A stretch of DNA of 64,000 nt from Caulobacter sp. 17J80-11 (GTDB taxonomy: Bacteria > Pseudomonadota > Alphaproteobacteria > Caulobacterales > Caulobacteraceae): assembly GCF_014349105.1 (NCBI RefSeq), contig NZ_JACSJI010000003.1, positions 186,001-250,000 of the forward strand, given 5' to 3'. Below the pieces are notes generated by a model that was given only the letters and a program-made list of their open reading frames with translations, was not told where the DNA came from and did no database searches. Shown here piece by piece: positions 44,134 to 53,981 of the stretch; position 1 is the first letter of the stretch, and every line of letters starts with the position of its first letter. The position numbers were made by a program, and so were the translations under genes.

Positions 44134-45609
44134 GTGTCCGCTTTCGTTTCCCGTCTCGCCCTGGCGCTCGCCGCCGGCGCCGTGCTCGCCGTTCCGGTCG
44201 CCGAGGCCAAGCCGAAGAAGACCGCGCCGGCCGCGGCCGCCGCCCCGGCGCCGCTGCCCTACGTCGAGACCGCCAGCCAGCTGCGCGACAAGGCCATGCA
44301 GGGCTCGATCGCCTATTCGCTGGTCGAGGAGATCACCACCCGCTTCGGCCCGCGCCCGGCCGGCGGCCCGGCCGAGCGTTCGGCGGCCGAGTGGGGCGCC
44401 CAGGAGCTGAAGAAGCTGGGCTTCACCAACGTCGAGATCCAGGACTTCCCGCTGCACACCTGGGTGCGCGGGGCCGAGCACGGCGAGATCGTCGCGCCCT
44501 TCCCGCAGCCGCTGGTGATCACCGCGCTCGGCGGCTCGCCGGCCACCCCGGCCGGCGGCATCGAGGCCGAGGCCGTGCTGTTCGACACCTACCAGGCCCT
44601 GCTCGACGCGCCGAAGGGCTCGCTCACCGGCAAGATCGCGGTGGTGCTGCAGCCGATGGCGCGGGTGACCGACGGCGCCGGCTACGGCCCCATCTCCAAC
44701 ATCCGCTCCAACGGCCCGGAAGCCGCCCGTGAGCGCGGCGCGATCGCCTTCGTGCTGCGCTCGGCCGGCACCGAGGACCACCGCTTCCCGCACACCGGCT
44801 CGACCAAGCGGGTCGAGGGCGGCATTCCGGCCTTCGCCGTGTCGCCCCCGGACGCCGAGCAGCTCGCCCGCGTCGCCGCCCGCGGCGGCCCGGTGAAGCT
44901 GCGCCTCTACTCCGAAGCCAGCTCCCCGGCCCAGATCGGCCGCTCGCAGAACGTCGTGGCCGAAATCCGCGGCCGCGAACGTCCGGACGAGGTGATCGTC
45001 ATCGGCGGCCACCTGGACAGCTGGGACAAGGGCACCGGCGCGATCGACGACGCCTCGGGCGTGGCCATCACCACCGCCGCCGCCAAGCTGATCGCCGAGC
45101 TGCCGCAGGCGCCCAAGCGCACCATCCGCGTGGTATGGTTCGGCTCCGAGGAACTGAGCCAGCCGTTCCCGCTGCCGGGCCTGTCGGGCGGCAACGCCTA
45201 CGCCAACATGCACAAGGACAGCCTGGGTAAGCACGTCGCCGCCAGCGAGAGCGATTTCGGCGCTGACGTCATCTACAGCTTCGGCCTGCCGGCCGGCGCC
45301 CCGGCCGACTTCGCCAAGACCGCGGCCCAGGTGCTGGCTCCGATCAAGGTGATCCCGAGCAACGAGCCGGGCGAGGGCGGCGGCCCCGACATCGGCCCGA
45401 TGGCGAAACTGGGCGTGCCGGCCTTCCGTCTCAACCAGGACGGGTCTGACTATTTCGACGTACACCATACGCCCGACGACGTAATCGACCGGGTCGATCC
45501 TAAGTCTCTGGACCAGAACGTCGCCGCGTGGGCCGCCCTGTTGTGGCTCATCGCCGACAGCGACGTGGACTTCCGCAATGCGGCGCCAGCCCCGGCGGCT
45601 GGGCACTAG
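44134..45609 (+). CDS. Secreted M28-family zinc aminopeptidase
   Basis: A 491-residue exported protein (signal peptide ends VAEA-KPKK near 24). A PA-like domain (about 130-260) precedes the catalytic domain, where metal ligands are IGGHLDSWDKGTGAIDDASGVA (His and Asp near 293-305), the catalytic Glu pair GSEELSQ, and the late HHTPDDVIDRVD. This matches the M28 carboxypeptidase Q/aminopeptidase type. GTG start with a strong AAGGGGGAGGG site. It would act in the periplasm on peptides. A terminator follows 70 bases after the stop. Confidence 0.92.
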   Translation: MSAFVSRLALALAAGAVLAVPVAEAKPKKTAPAAAAAPAPLPYVETASQLRDKAMQGSIAYSLVEEITTRFGPRPAGGPAERSAAEWGAQELKKLGFTNVEIQDFPLHTWVRGAEHGEIVAPFPQPLVITALGGSPATPAGGIEAEAVLFDTYQALLDAPKGSLTGKIAVVLQPMARVTDGAGYGPISNIRSNGPEAARERGAIAFVLRSAGTEDHRFPHTGSTKRVEGGIPAFAVSPPDAEQLARVAARGGPVKLRLYSEASSPAQIGRSQNVVAEIRGRERPDEVIVIGGHLDSWDKGTGAIDDASGVAITTAAAKLIAELPQAPKRTIRVVWFGSEELSQPFPLPGLSGGNAYANMHKDSLGKHVAASESDFGADVIYSFGLPAGAPADFAKTAAQVLAPIKVIPSNEPGEGGGPDIGPMAKLGVPAFRLNQDGSDYFDVHHTPDDVIDRVDPKSLDQNVAAWAALLWLIADSDVDFRNAAPAPAAGH

Positions 45610-45677
45610 AAATCGCAGGTAATCGCGGAACGCTCCGAGCCGTCGGGCGTTCTGAGGGCGCTGTGCATAAACTCTCC

Positions 45678-45716
45678 GAGGCTCCGGCGCCCTAAGCGTA
45701 TCGGGCCTCTTTTTTT
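45678..45716 (+). terminator. Rho-independent terminator after M28 peptidase
   Basis: GAGGC (45678-45682) pairs with GCCTC (45705-45709), extended by two further GC pairs across a one-base bulge, and is followed by seven T (45710-45716). It ends the peptidase transcript about 60 bases before a second hairpin and the tRNA gene. Confidence 0.75.
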
Positions 45717-45778
45717 GCCCGGGCTTCAGCCGTCGCCCCGCTTCCGCCGGGCGGGCCGTCCTGCTAGCGTCCGCGCCG

Positions 45779-45808
45779 CACGGCTCCGGTGTGATCACCG
45801 GAGCCGTG
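45779..45808. other. Stable hairpin just upstream of tRNA-Leu
   Basis: A perfect 13-bp inverted repeat (45779-45791 with 45796-45808) with loop TGAT ends seven bases before the mature tRNA 5' end. It has no T-run. It may be in the pre-tRNA leader, be part of the promoter, or be a transcription stop without T-tract. Confidence 0.55.
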
Positions 45809-45815
45809 GGCCTCA

Positions 45816-45901
45816 GCGGACGTGGCGAAATGGTAGACGCAGCGGACTTAAAATCCGCTTCGCGTAAGCGAGTGTCGGTTCGAGTCCGACCGTCCGCACC
45901 A
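45816..45901 (+). tRNA. tRNA-Leu (anticodon UAA)
   Basis: An 86-nt class II tRNA including an encoded CCA. Acceptor stem GCGGACG (45816-45822) pairs with CGTCCGC (45891-45897). The anticodon arm has stem GCGGA/TCCGC with loop CTTAAAA, giving anticodon TAA at 45849-45851. The long variable arm (TCGC-GTAA-GCGA) is typical of Leu, and the T arm has GTTCGAGTC. It reads UUA codons, rare in this GC-rich genome. Its 3' end is 15 bases from the stop of the convergent NRPS gene. Confidence 0.97.
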
Positions 45902-45916
45902 CCTGAGAACTGAGCG

Positions 45917-48900
45917 CTATTTCGCCCGCCGCGCGGCGCGTAGCGCCTCGTCCATGGCCGCGGCCAGCACCTCGACCTGGGGCGACTTGAGCATGGAGCC
46001 GTGGTCGCCGGGCAGGTCCAGCGCGGAGTAGGGGCCGCGCACCAGCGGCGCCCAGGCCCGCCCGGGATCCTCGACGTCGGGCCGCTCCTCCGGAATGAAC
46101 AAGGCGACGGCGCCATCGTAGGCTTGCGGTTCGTAGCGCAGGCAGGCCTTGCCGATGGTGGCGCCGAAGCGCGACTGCTGGCCGACCTCGGCGGGATCCA
46201 GCGCCTCCTCCAGGCGGCCGACCGCGCCGTCCAGCCGGTCGCGCAGATAGGCCCAGCGCTCGGCGCCGCGCCGGCGCGCGATCTGGCCGGCGTGCAGGCG
46301 CAGCTTGCTGGCGGCCATGGCCATGCGGCTCACGGCGCGCCGCTCGCCCGGATGCGGCGGGTCCAGCATCAGTACCAGCCCGACCTCCTGGCCCTGCGCC
46401 TTCAACTGGCGGGCGGTCTCGTAGGCCAGCACGCCCCAGGCGCACCAGCCACCGACGAAGTAGGGGCCCTGTGGCTGGATCGCGCGCATGGCCTGGATCA
46501 TCTGCGGGGCCAGGTCGGCCAGGCTGAAGTCGTCAGGCAGCGGCACGGCGGTGTCGCGGCGCAGGCCCAGGAAGGGCTGGTCTTTACCCAGCGCGTTGGC
46601 CAGCGGCCAGAACAGCGCCCCCCCGTTCAGCCAGAACAGCGGCGGGCGCGTTCCGCCGGGCTGAATGTCGTTCACCCGCGGCCGCGCCGGCGCTCCGGCG
46701 GCGGCCAACAGGCCCGCCATGCGGCGCACGTCGGGCGCGCGGAACACGTCGGACAGGCTCAGCCGCTTGCCGAACGCGACCTCGATGCGGCGCAGCAGCT
46801 TGGCCGCCAGGATCGAGTGGCCGCCCAGCGCGAAGAAGCTGTCCAGCGCGCCGACCCGGGGCACGCCCAGCACCTCGGCCCAGATCGCCGCCAGCTTGCG
46901 TTCCACGGCGCCCTTGGGGGCGATGAAGTCCGCGGCCGGCGCGGCGGTCGGCTCGGGCTCGCACAGCGCCTGCCGGTCGACCTTGCCGCTGCTGGTCGTC
47001 GGCAGGGCCGGCAGCACCACGACGCGGGCCGGGACCATGTAGTCGGGCAGGGCTTCGGCCAGCCGCCGGCGCAGTTCGGCGGGGTCGGGCGTGGCGGCGC
47101 CGGGGCGGCCGGACACGAAGGCGGTGAGGCTCAGCGCGCCGCTGACGTCGGGAGAGGCCTTGATCGCGGCGGCGCCGACCTCGGGGCAGGCGGCCACCGC
47201 CGCTTCGACCTCGCCGAGCTCGATGCGGAAGCCGCGCACCTTCACCTGGTCGTCGCGGCGGCCCAGGCACTCGATGGTCCCGTCGGCGCGCCAGCGGGCG
47301 ATGTCGCCGGTGCGGTAGAGCGTGCCGCCGGGCGCGACCGCGCGGGTGACGAACCGCTCGGCCGTGAGGTCCTCGCGATTGCGGTAGCGCAGGCCGACGC
47401 CGGCGCCGGCGATATAGAGCTCGCCCGGCACGCCGACCGGCGCCGGCGCGCCGCCCGCGTCGAGCACGAACAGCCGCGCGTTGGCGATCGGCCGGCCGAT
47501 GGGCACGGGGCCGGCCTCGCCCGCCGTGACCCGCTGGATGGCCGAATAGACCGTCGCCTCGGTCGGACCGTACATGTTCCACAGCTCGGCGCAGCGGGGC
47601 AGCAGCAGCTCGGCCAACTCGCGCGTCAGGGCCTCGCCGCCGCAGAAGATCCGCAGGCGCGCGCCGCCGGCCCAGCCTTCGTCCAGCAGGGAGCGCCAGG
47701 TGGTGGGCGTGGCCGCCACGGTGGTCACGCCGGTGGCCTGGATCAGGGTCGCCAGGCGGGCCGGATCGGCGGCGGTGTCGCGCGTGGCCAGGATGGTGCG
47801 CCCGCCCGTGACCAGCGGCAGGAACAGCTCGGCCACCGAGGCGTCGAAGGTCAGGGGCGCCAGCGCCAGCATGGTGTCGGCCGGCCCGAAGCCCGGCGTC
47901 TCCTGCAGGGCGCGGGTCAGGTTGACCACCGCCCGGTGCGGGATCTCGACTCCCTTGGGCTTGCCGGTCGAGCCCGAGGTGAACAGCACGTAGGCGACGT
48001 CCTCCGGCCCGACATCGGCGCCAGGCCGGCCCAGAGCCGGCAGGGCGGCTCGCGCGTCACAGAGCACGGTGCGCACGGCCTTCGGGAGGTTGTCGGCCAG
48101 ACTGCGCTGGGTCAGGGCGAGCGCGGCGCCGGCCTCCTCCGTCAGCAAGGCCAGGCGGGCCGGCGGCAGGGCGGGATCGAGCGGCAGGTAGGCGGCGCCC
48201 GTCTTCATCACCGCCAGTAGGCCGGCGACCTGGTCGAACGAGCGCTCCAGGCACACGGCGACGAGCTGCCCGCGCTTCGCGCCCGCCGCGGCCAGCCGAG
48301 CCGCGAGACGCTCGGCCCGGGCGTCCAGCTGGGCGTAGGTCCAGGTCGCGCCGTCCTCGAATTCCACGGCGACGGCGTCGGGCGTCCGCAGCGCCTGCGC
48401 CTCGATCGCGCCGTGTACGGTGGTCTGCGGGCAGGGGCGGGCGGTGTCGTTCCAGTCGACCAGCAGCCGCCGGATCTCCTCGTCCGGCGCAACGGGCAGG
48501 TCGCCCAGCGTCCGGTCGGGGCTGGCGACGGCCGCTTCCAACAGGGTGGTCCAGCCGTCGATCATGCGCCGCACGGTGGCCGTCTCGAACAGGTCCGCGC
48601 TGTAGACGAACCGGCCGATCACAGTCTCCGGGCGCTCCTCCACCTCAAGGAACAGGTCGAACTTCGACACCCCGGTGTCGACCTCCATCTGGGTCAGGTC
48701 CCAGCCGTCGATGCTGGGCGCCTGGGGCTGCATGGAGAACATCACCTGGAACAGGGGATGGCGGCCGGGATCGCGCTGCGGCGCCAGCTCGCGCACCACC
48801 CGGTCGAACGGCGCTTCGGCCGCGGCCATGGCGGCCAGCGCCGTCTCGCGCACCTCGCCAAGATAGTCCCGGAACGAACGCTCTCGCTGCGGGCGGGTGC

Positions 48901-49900
48901 GCAGCACCACGCTGTTCAGGAAGTAGCCCATCAGCCGCTGCAGCTCGGGGCGCGTGCGGGTGTCGACGACGCTGCCCACGGCCAGGTCGTCCTGGCCGGT
49001 GTAGCGGTGCAGGAGGACCTTGAAGGCGGCCAGCAGGGTCGCGTAGGCGGTGACGTTCTCGCGCCGGCAGAACTCGCGCAAGGCCGCGGTGAACTCCGGC
49101 GACAGGCTGAAGGTCTCGGACCCGCCCGCATGGGTGGTCGCGGCGGGGCGCGGCCGGTCGCCGACCAGCTCCAGCGCCGGCAGTCCCGCCAGCCGTTCGC
49201 GCCAGTAGGACAGCTGCATTTCCAGGGCGGCGCCTTCCAGCCGCTCGGCCCGCCAGTGCGCGTAGTCCCCGTACTGCAGGGGCAGCGCCGGCAGGTCCGG
49301 CTGGCGGCCGGCGGCCAGCGCCTCGTAGATGGCCGCGAATTCGGGCAGCAGCACCCGGTTCAGGGTCACGCCGTCGAACACCAGATGGTGCAGCGGCAGG
49401 AACAGCCGGTGGTCGTCGACCGCCAGCCTGACCAGCCGCGGATGCATCAGCGGCGCCCGGCTCGGGTCGATCGGACGGCGCGCGTCCTCAGTCGCCAGCC
49501 GCACGGCCTCGGCCTCGCGCTGGTTCTCGGGCAGGTGCGTCAGGTCGGTGATCGGCAGCTCGACGCGCAGCTGCGGGTGCACGACCTGCACCACTTCGCC
49601 GTCGGTGGCGACGAAGGCGGTGCGCCAGATCTCGTGGCGGCGGATCAGTTCGTTGAAGGCGGCTTCGAACACCGCGTGGTCGAACAGTCCGCGGCGATGG
49701 ATGGTGATCGGCTCGTTGTAGAGCGGCAGGTGCGGGGCCATCGACCCGTGCAGCCAGACGTGGGTCTGCTCGGGCGTCAGCGGGACAGGTTCGTCGGCCG
49801 GCCGGGCCGGCAGGACGTCGGCCGTCCGCGCGCCCTCGCCGCGCCGAAGCTTCTCCAGAAGGAGGCGCTTGCCCGCCGAAAGCGCGATCGACTCCGTCAT
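45917..49900 (-). CDS. Nonribosomal peptide synthetase, C-A-PCP-TE module with Cys thioesterase
   Basis: A 1327-residue protein. The condensation domain (about 38-480) has an intact HHLVFDG at 171-177. The adenylation domain (about 490-980) has FTSGSTGKPKG at 640-650, YGPTE at 777-781 and Lys973. The carrier has LGGHS with Ser1029. The thioesterase (about 1080-1327) has GWCAWG, so Cys1153 replaces the usual Ser, with Asp1180 and His1300 completing a triad. By eye the specificity residues are D-A-A-A-F-G-M-V-Y-K, which I cannot assign. It is the last of four genes in the operon and would join its amino acid to a donor from the free A-PCP protein, then release the product. Confidence 0.96.
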   Translation of the reverse strand: MTESIALSAGKRLLLEKLRRGEGARTADVLPARPADEPVPLTPEQTHVWLHGSMAPHLPLYNEPITIHRRGLFDHAVFEAAFNELIRRHEIWRTAFVATDGEVVQVVHPQLRVELPITDLTHLPENQREAEAVRLATEDARRPIDPSRAPLMHPRLVRLAVDDHRLFLPLHHLVFDGVTLNRVLLPEFAAIYEALAAGRQPDLPALPLQYGDYAHWRAERLEGAALEMQLSYWRERLAGLPALELVGDRPRPAATTHAGGSETFSLSPEFTAALREFCRRENVTAYATLLAAFKVLLHRYTGQDDLAVGSVVDTRTRPELQRLMGYFLNSVVLRTRPQRERSFRDYLGEVRETALAAMAAAEAPFDRVVRELAPQRDPGRHPLFQVMFSMQPQAPSIDGWDLTQMEVDTGVSKFDLFLEVEERPETVIGRFVYSADLFETATVRRMIDGWTTLLEAAVASPDRTLGDLPVAPDEEIRRLLVDWNDTARPCPQTTVHGAIEAQALRTPDAVAVEFEDGATWTYAQLDARAERLAARLAAAGAKRGQLVAVCLERSFDQVAGLLAVMKTGAAYLPLDPALPPARLALLTEEAGAALALTQRSLADNLPKAVRTVLCDARAALPALGRPGADVGPEDVAYVLFTSGSTGKPKGVEIPHRAVVNLTRALQETPGFGPADTMLALAPLTFDASVAELFLPLVTGGRTILATRDTAADPARLATLIQATGVTTVAATPTTWRSLLDEGWAGGARLRIFCGGEALTRELAELLLPRCAELWNMYGPTEATVYSAIQRVTAGEAGPVPIGRPIANARLFVLDAGGAPAPVGVPGELYIAGAGVGLRYRNREDLTAERFVTRAVAPGGTLYRTGDIARWRADGTIECLGRRDDQVKVRGFRIELGEVEAAVAACPEVGAAAIKASPDVSGALSLTAFVSGRPGAATPDPAELRRRLAEALPDYMVPARVVVLPALPTTSSGKVDRQALCEPEPTAAPAADFIAPKGAVERKLAAIWAEVLGVPRVGALDSFFALGGHSILAAKLLRRIEVAFGKRLSLSDVFRAPDVRRMAGLLAAAGAPARPRVNDIQPGGTRPPLFWLNGGALFWPLANALGKDQPFLGLRRDTAVPLPDDFSLADLAPQMIQAMRAIQPQGPYFVGGWCAWGVLAYETARQLKAQGQEVGLVLMLDPPHPGERRAVSRMAMAASKLRLHAGQIARRRGAERWAYLRDRLDGAVGRLEEALDPAEVGQQSRFGATIGKACLRYEPQAYDGAVALFIPEERPDVEDPGRAWAPLVRGPYSALDLPGDHGSMLKSPQVEVLAAAMDEALRAARRAK

Positions 49901-49954
49901 GCCAGCCCCGTCGCAAGATCCCCGGCGGCACGCCGCCCAACCTCGTACGCCACG

Positions 49955-50593
49955 TCAGTCCAGCTGCAGCTGTTCGACCCGCACGGCGCAGCGTCCCTGC
50001 GCGACCACGCAGGCCTGGAAGGCCGCGGCCGGTTCGAACGGATGGGTCGTCCAGTCCTGGCCGTCGGCGTCGTCCGCGCCGTCCGCCGCCGCCTCCGCCA
50101 GGCCGACGCCGCGGGCCTTGCCCAGCGCCTCCATCAGCGTCCAGTTCTCGAAGAACCGGCGCAGGCGCCCGCCCGGCTCGAGGATGTGCAGCGCCCGCGC
50201 CTCCGCCGGCGGGAACCAGCGCTCGGCGATCTCGGCCGAGGCGTGACGCGGATCGCGCCGCTCGACGTCGCAACCGACCTCGCGACCGCGCGCGACGGCG
50301 AACAGCGCCAGGCCGTGCGAATGGGAGAGGTTGAAGCGCACGTCGCTGCCGGGCAGCGACGGCTTGCCGAAGTCGTTATGGTCGAAGACCAAGCGCTCGG
50401 GGGCGACGTCGACGTAGCGCGACAGCAGCTCGCGCAGCAGGCCGCGCCGCAGCAGGAACCGGCGCCGGTCGCGGTCGAAGCGGAATCGCTCGGCCCGATC
50501 GTGTTCGTCGCGGCTGAGGCGGGCGGTGAAACGGTCGAGATCGCCGCGCATCGCGTCGAGGTCGACCCAGTAGGCGTGGACGGCGGCGGCCAC
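49955..50593 (-). CDS. Sfp-type 4'-phosphopantetheinyl transferase
   Basis: A 212-residue protein. Family motifs are FGKPSL, FNLSHSHGLALFAV (His for CoA contact), VGCDVERRD (Mg-binding Asp and Glu) and ENWTLMEALGKARG. In the last motif the usual Lys of W-x-x-KEA is Met, an odd substitution at a CoA-phosphate contact. It would load phosphopantetheine on the carrier domains of the two synthetase genes. It begins at GTG three bases after the P450 stop and ends 54 bases before the large NRPS gene. Confidence 0.92.
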   Translation of the reverse strand: MAAAVHAYWVDLDAMRGDLDRFTARLSRDEHDRAERFRFDRDRRRFLLRRGLLRELLSRYVDVAPERLVFDHNDFGKPSLPGSDVRFNLSHSHGLALFAVARGREVGCDVERRDPRHASAEIAERWFPPAEARALHILEPGGRLRRFFENWTLMEALGKARGVGLAEAAADGADDADGQDWTTHPFEPAAAFQACVVAQGRCAVRVEQLQLD

Positions 50594-50596
50594 CGG

Positions 50597-51850
50597 TCAG
50601 GCCGCGGGCAGGGCCGGGCCGAACGACACGTGCAGCGCCTTCAGCCCGCGCAGCGCCAGGTTCTCGCGCCAGTGCAGCGGCTCAGGCGCCAGCGCCAGGT
50701 CTGGCAGCCGCCGCAACAGGGTGGTGAAGGCGATCTGCCCTTCCATCCGCGCCAGCGGGGCGCCGAAGCAGAAGTGCGCGGCCCAGCTGAACGCCAGGTG
50801 CTTGTTGTCGGCGCGCGTCAGGTCCAGCTCGTCGGGATCGTGGAAGCGCGCCGGGTCGCGGTTGGCGGCGGCCATCACCGCCATCACCGCGTCGCGTTTG
50901 CGCAGCAGCTTGCCGCCGATCAACATGTCTTCCGAGACCATGCGGGCGGTGTGCTGGGTCGGGCTTTCGAAGCGCAGCAGCTCTTCGATCGCCGTCGGCA
51001 TGATGGCCGGACAGTCGCGCAGCCGGGCCAGTTGGTCGGGCCGGCGCAGCAGGGTCAGCAGGCCGTTGCCGATCAGGTTGGTGGTGGTCTCCTGGCCGCC
51101 GGTCATGATCAGGATCGCGTTGGCGACCACTTCCTCTTCGCTGAGCCGCGCTCCGTCGACCTCGGCGGTCGCCAGCGCATGCAGCAGGCCTTCCCGCGGC
51201 GAGCTCTGCTGGTCGCGCAGGGCCGCGCGGAAGTAGGCGGTCATCTCCTCGATCGAGCTCAGGCTGCGTTCGGCCCGGTCTGGATTGTGCTGCAGGTTGC
51301 CGAGCACCTCGGCGAAGTCGGTGGACCAGCTCTTCAACTGCTCCCAGTCGGCGGCCGGCACGCCGAGCAGGCCGGCGGTGACGATCGCCGGCAGCGGGCT
51401 GGCGAAGTCGGCGATCACGTCCATGCGGCCCTTGCCGGCGACCTTGTCGATCAGGCCGTCGGCGATGTCCTGGACCTGCTGGCGCATGGCCGCCACGCGC
51501 TTCGGCGTGAAGGCGGCCAGGCACAGACCGCGCAGCCGGACGTGGGCGTCGCCGTCCTTGAACAGCATCTGGCGCACCAGCACCTGGGCTATCGGGGTCA
51601 GGGCGTGCAGCCCCATGCCCTCCAGCTGCTCCGGGGTGGGCGTGCGCTCGGCCGAACACTTCTGCAGGACGGTCTGCACCTCGGCGTAGGCGGTCACCAC
51701 CCAGGCGTGCAGGAACGGGTCCCAGTGGACGGGATCGCGTTCGCGCAGGGTCCGGTAGAGCGGATAGGGATCGGCCAGCACCTGCGGGTCGAGCAGCTGG
51801 TAGAGGCTCAGGGCGGCGTCGTCCGACCGGGCGCGCGGGTGAATGTTCAT
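50597..51850 (-). CDS. Cytochrome P450 of the NRPS operon
   Basis: A 417-residue soluble bacterial P450. The I-helix oxygen-binding motif is GGQETTT at 251-257, ExxR is EELLR (E290, R293), and the heme-ligand loop FSWAAHFCFGAPLAR has Cys361. In this loop the usual FGxGxH is FSWAAH, so both glycines are replaced, a variant seen in some tailoring P450s. Position between A-PCP and PPTase, with 14- and 3-base gaps, suggests it hydroxylates the amino acid while bound to the carrier. No redox partner is in the operon. Confidence 0.94.
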   Translation of the reverse strand: MNIHPRARSDDAALSLYQLLDPQVLADPYPLYRTLRERDPVHWDPFLHAWVVTAYAEVQTVLQKCSAERTPTPEQLEGMGLHALTPIAQVLVRQMLFKDGDAHVRLRGLCLAAFTPKRVAAMRQQVQDIADGLIDKVAGKGRMDVIADFASPLPAIVTAGLLGVPAADWEQLKSWSTDFAEVLGNLQHNPDRAERSLSSIEEMTAYFRAALRDQQSSPREGLLHALATAEVDGARLSEEEVVANAILIMTGGQETTTNLIGNGLLTLLRRPDQLARLRDCPAIMPTAIEELLRFESPTQHTARMVSEDMLIGGKLLRKRDAVMAVMAAANRDPARFHDPDELDLTRADNKHLAFSWAAHFCFGAPLARMEGQIAFTTLLRRLPDLALAPEPLHWRENLALRGLKALHVSFGPALPAA

Positions 51851-51864
51851 TCGGTCCGGCTCCG

Positions 51865-53733
<1,869 letters not shown>

Positions 53734-53864
53734 GCGGAACGCCCCTCTGTACGGGTTTGAACGCGGCCTGCGATGCGACTGAAACCGTGCTGCTAACCGT
53801 CGCTGAAAGCGGCGGGTTCCACTCTTGCGGGAGTTCATCCGTGGGGCGGCGCGGGCGCCACAGT

Positions 53865-53888
53865 GTTACGTGTCTTGCAGACCGTAAC
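53865..53888. promoter_or_regulatory. Extended palindrome upstream of the NRPS operon
   Basis: GTTACG (53865-53870) and CGTAAC (53883-53888) flank an inner GTCT-TGC-AGAC repeat, giving ten paired positions around a short centre with one extra T on the left. It lies about 130 bases upstream of the A-PCP start in the only sizeable gap (248 bp) before the operon, so it is a candidate operator. No local regulator gene inside the operon can be matched to it. Confidence 0.5.
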
Positions 53889-53981
53889 GCGCCCTACCGG
53901 CCGGTCGGCGCTTCAGGGGCGCTGCGCCGCGCGGCGCCTGAACGACCGCGCGGCGTAACAGTAGGCTGACGGACGGGGCGC

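Noticed and set aside
53734-53838. Arg-rich 35-residue extension of the A-PCP protein
   Set aside because: The extension is low-complexity and basic, resembles no NRPS N-terminus and lacks a ribosome site; the ATG at 53733 fits better.
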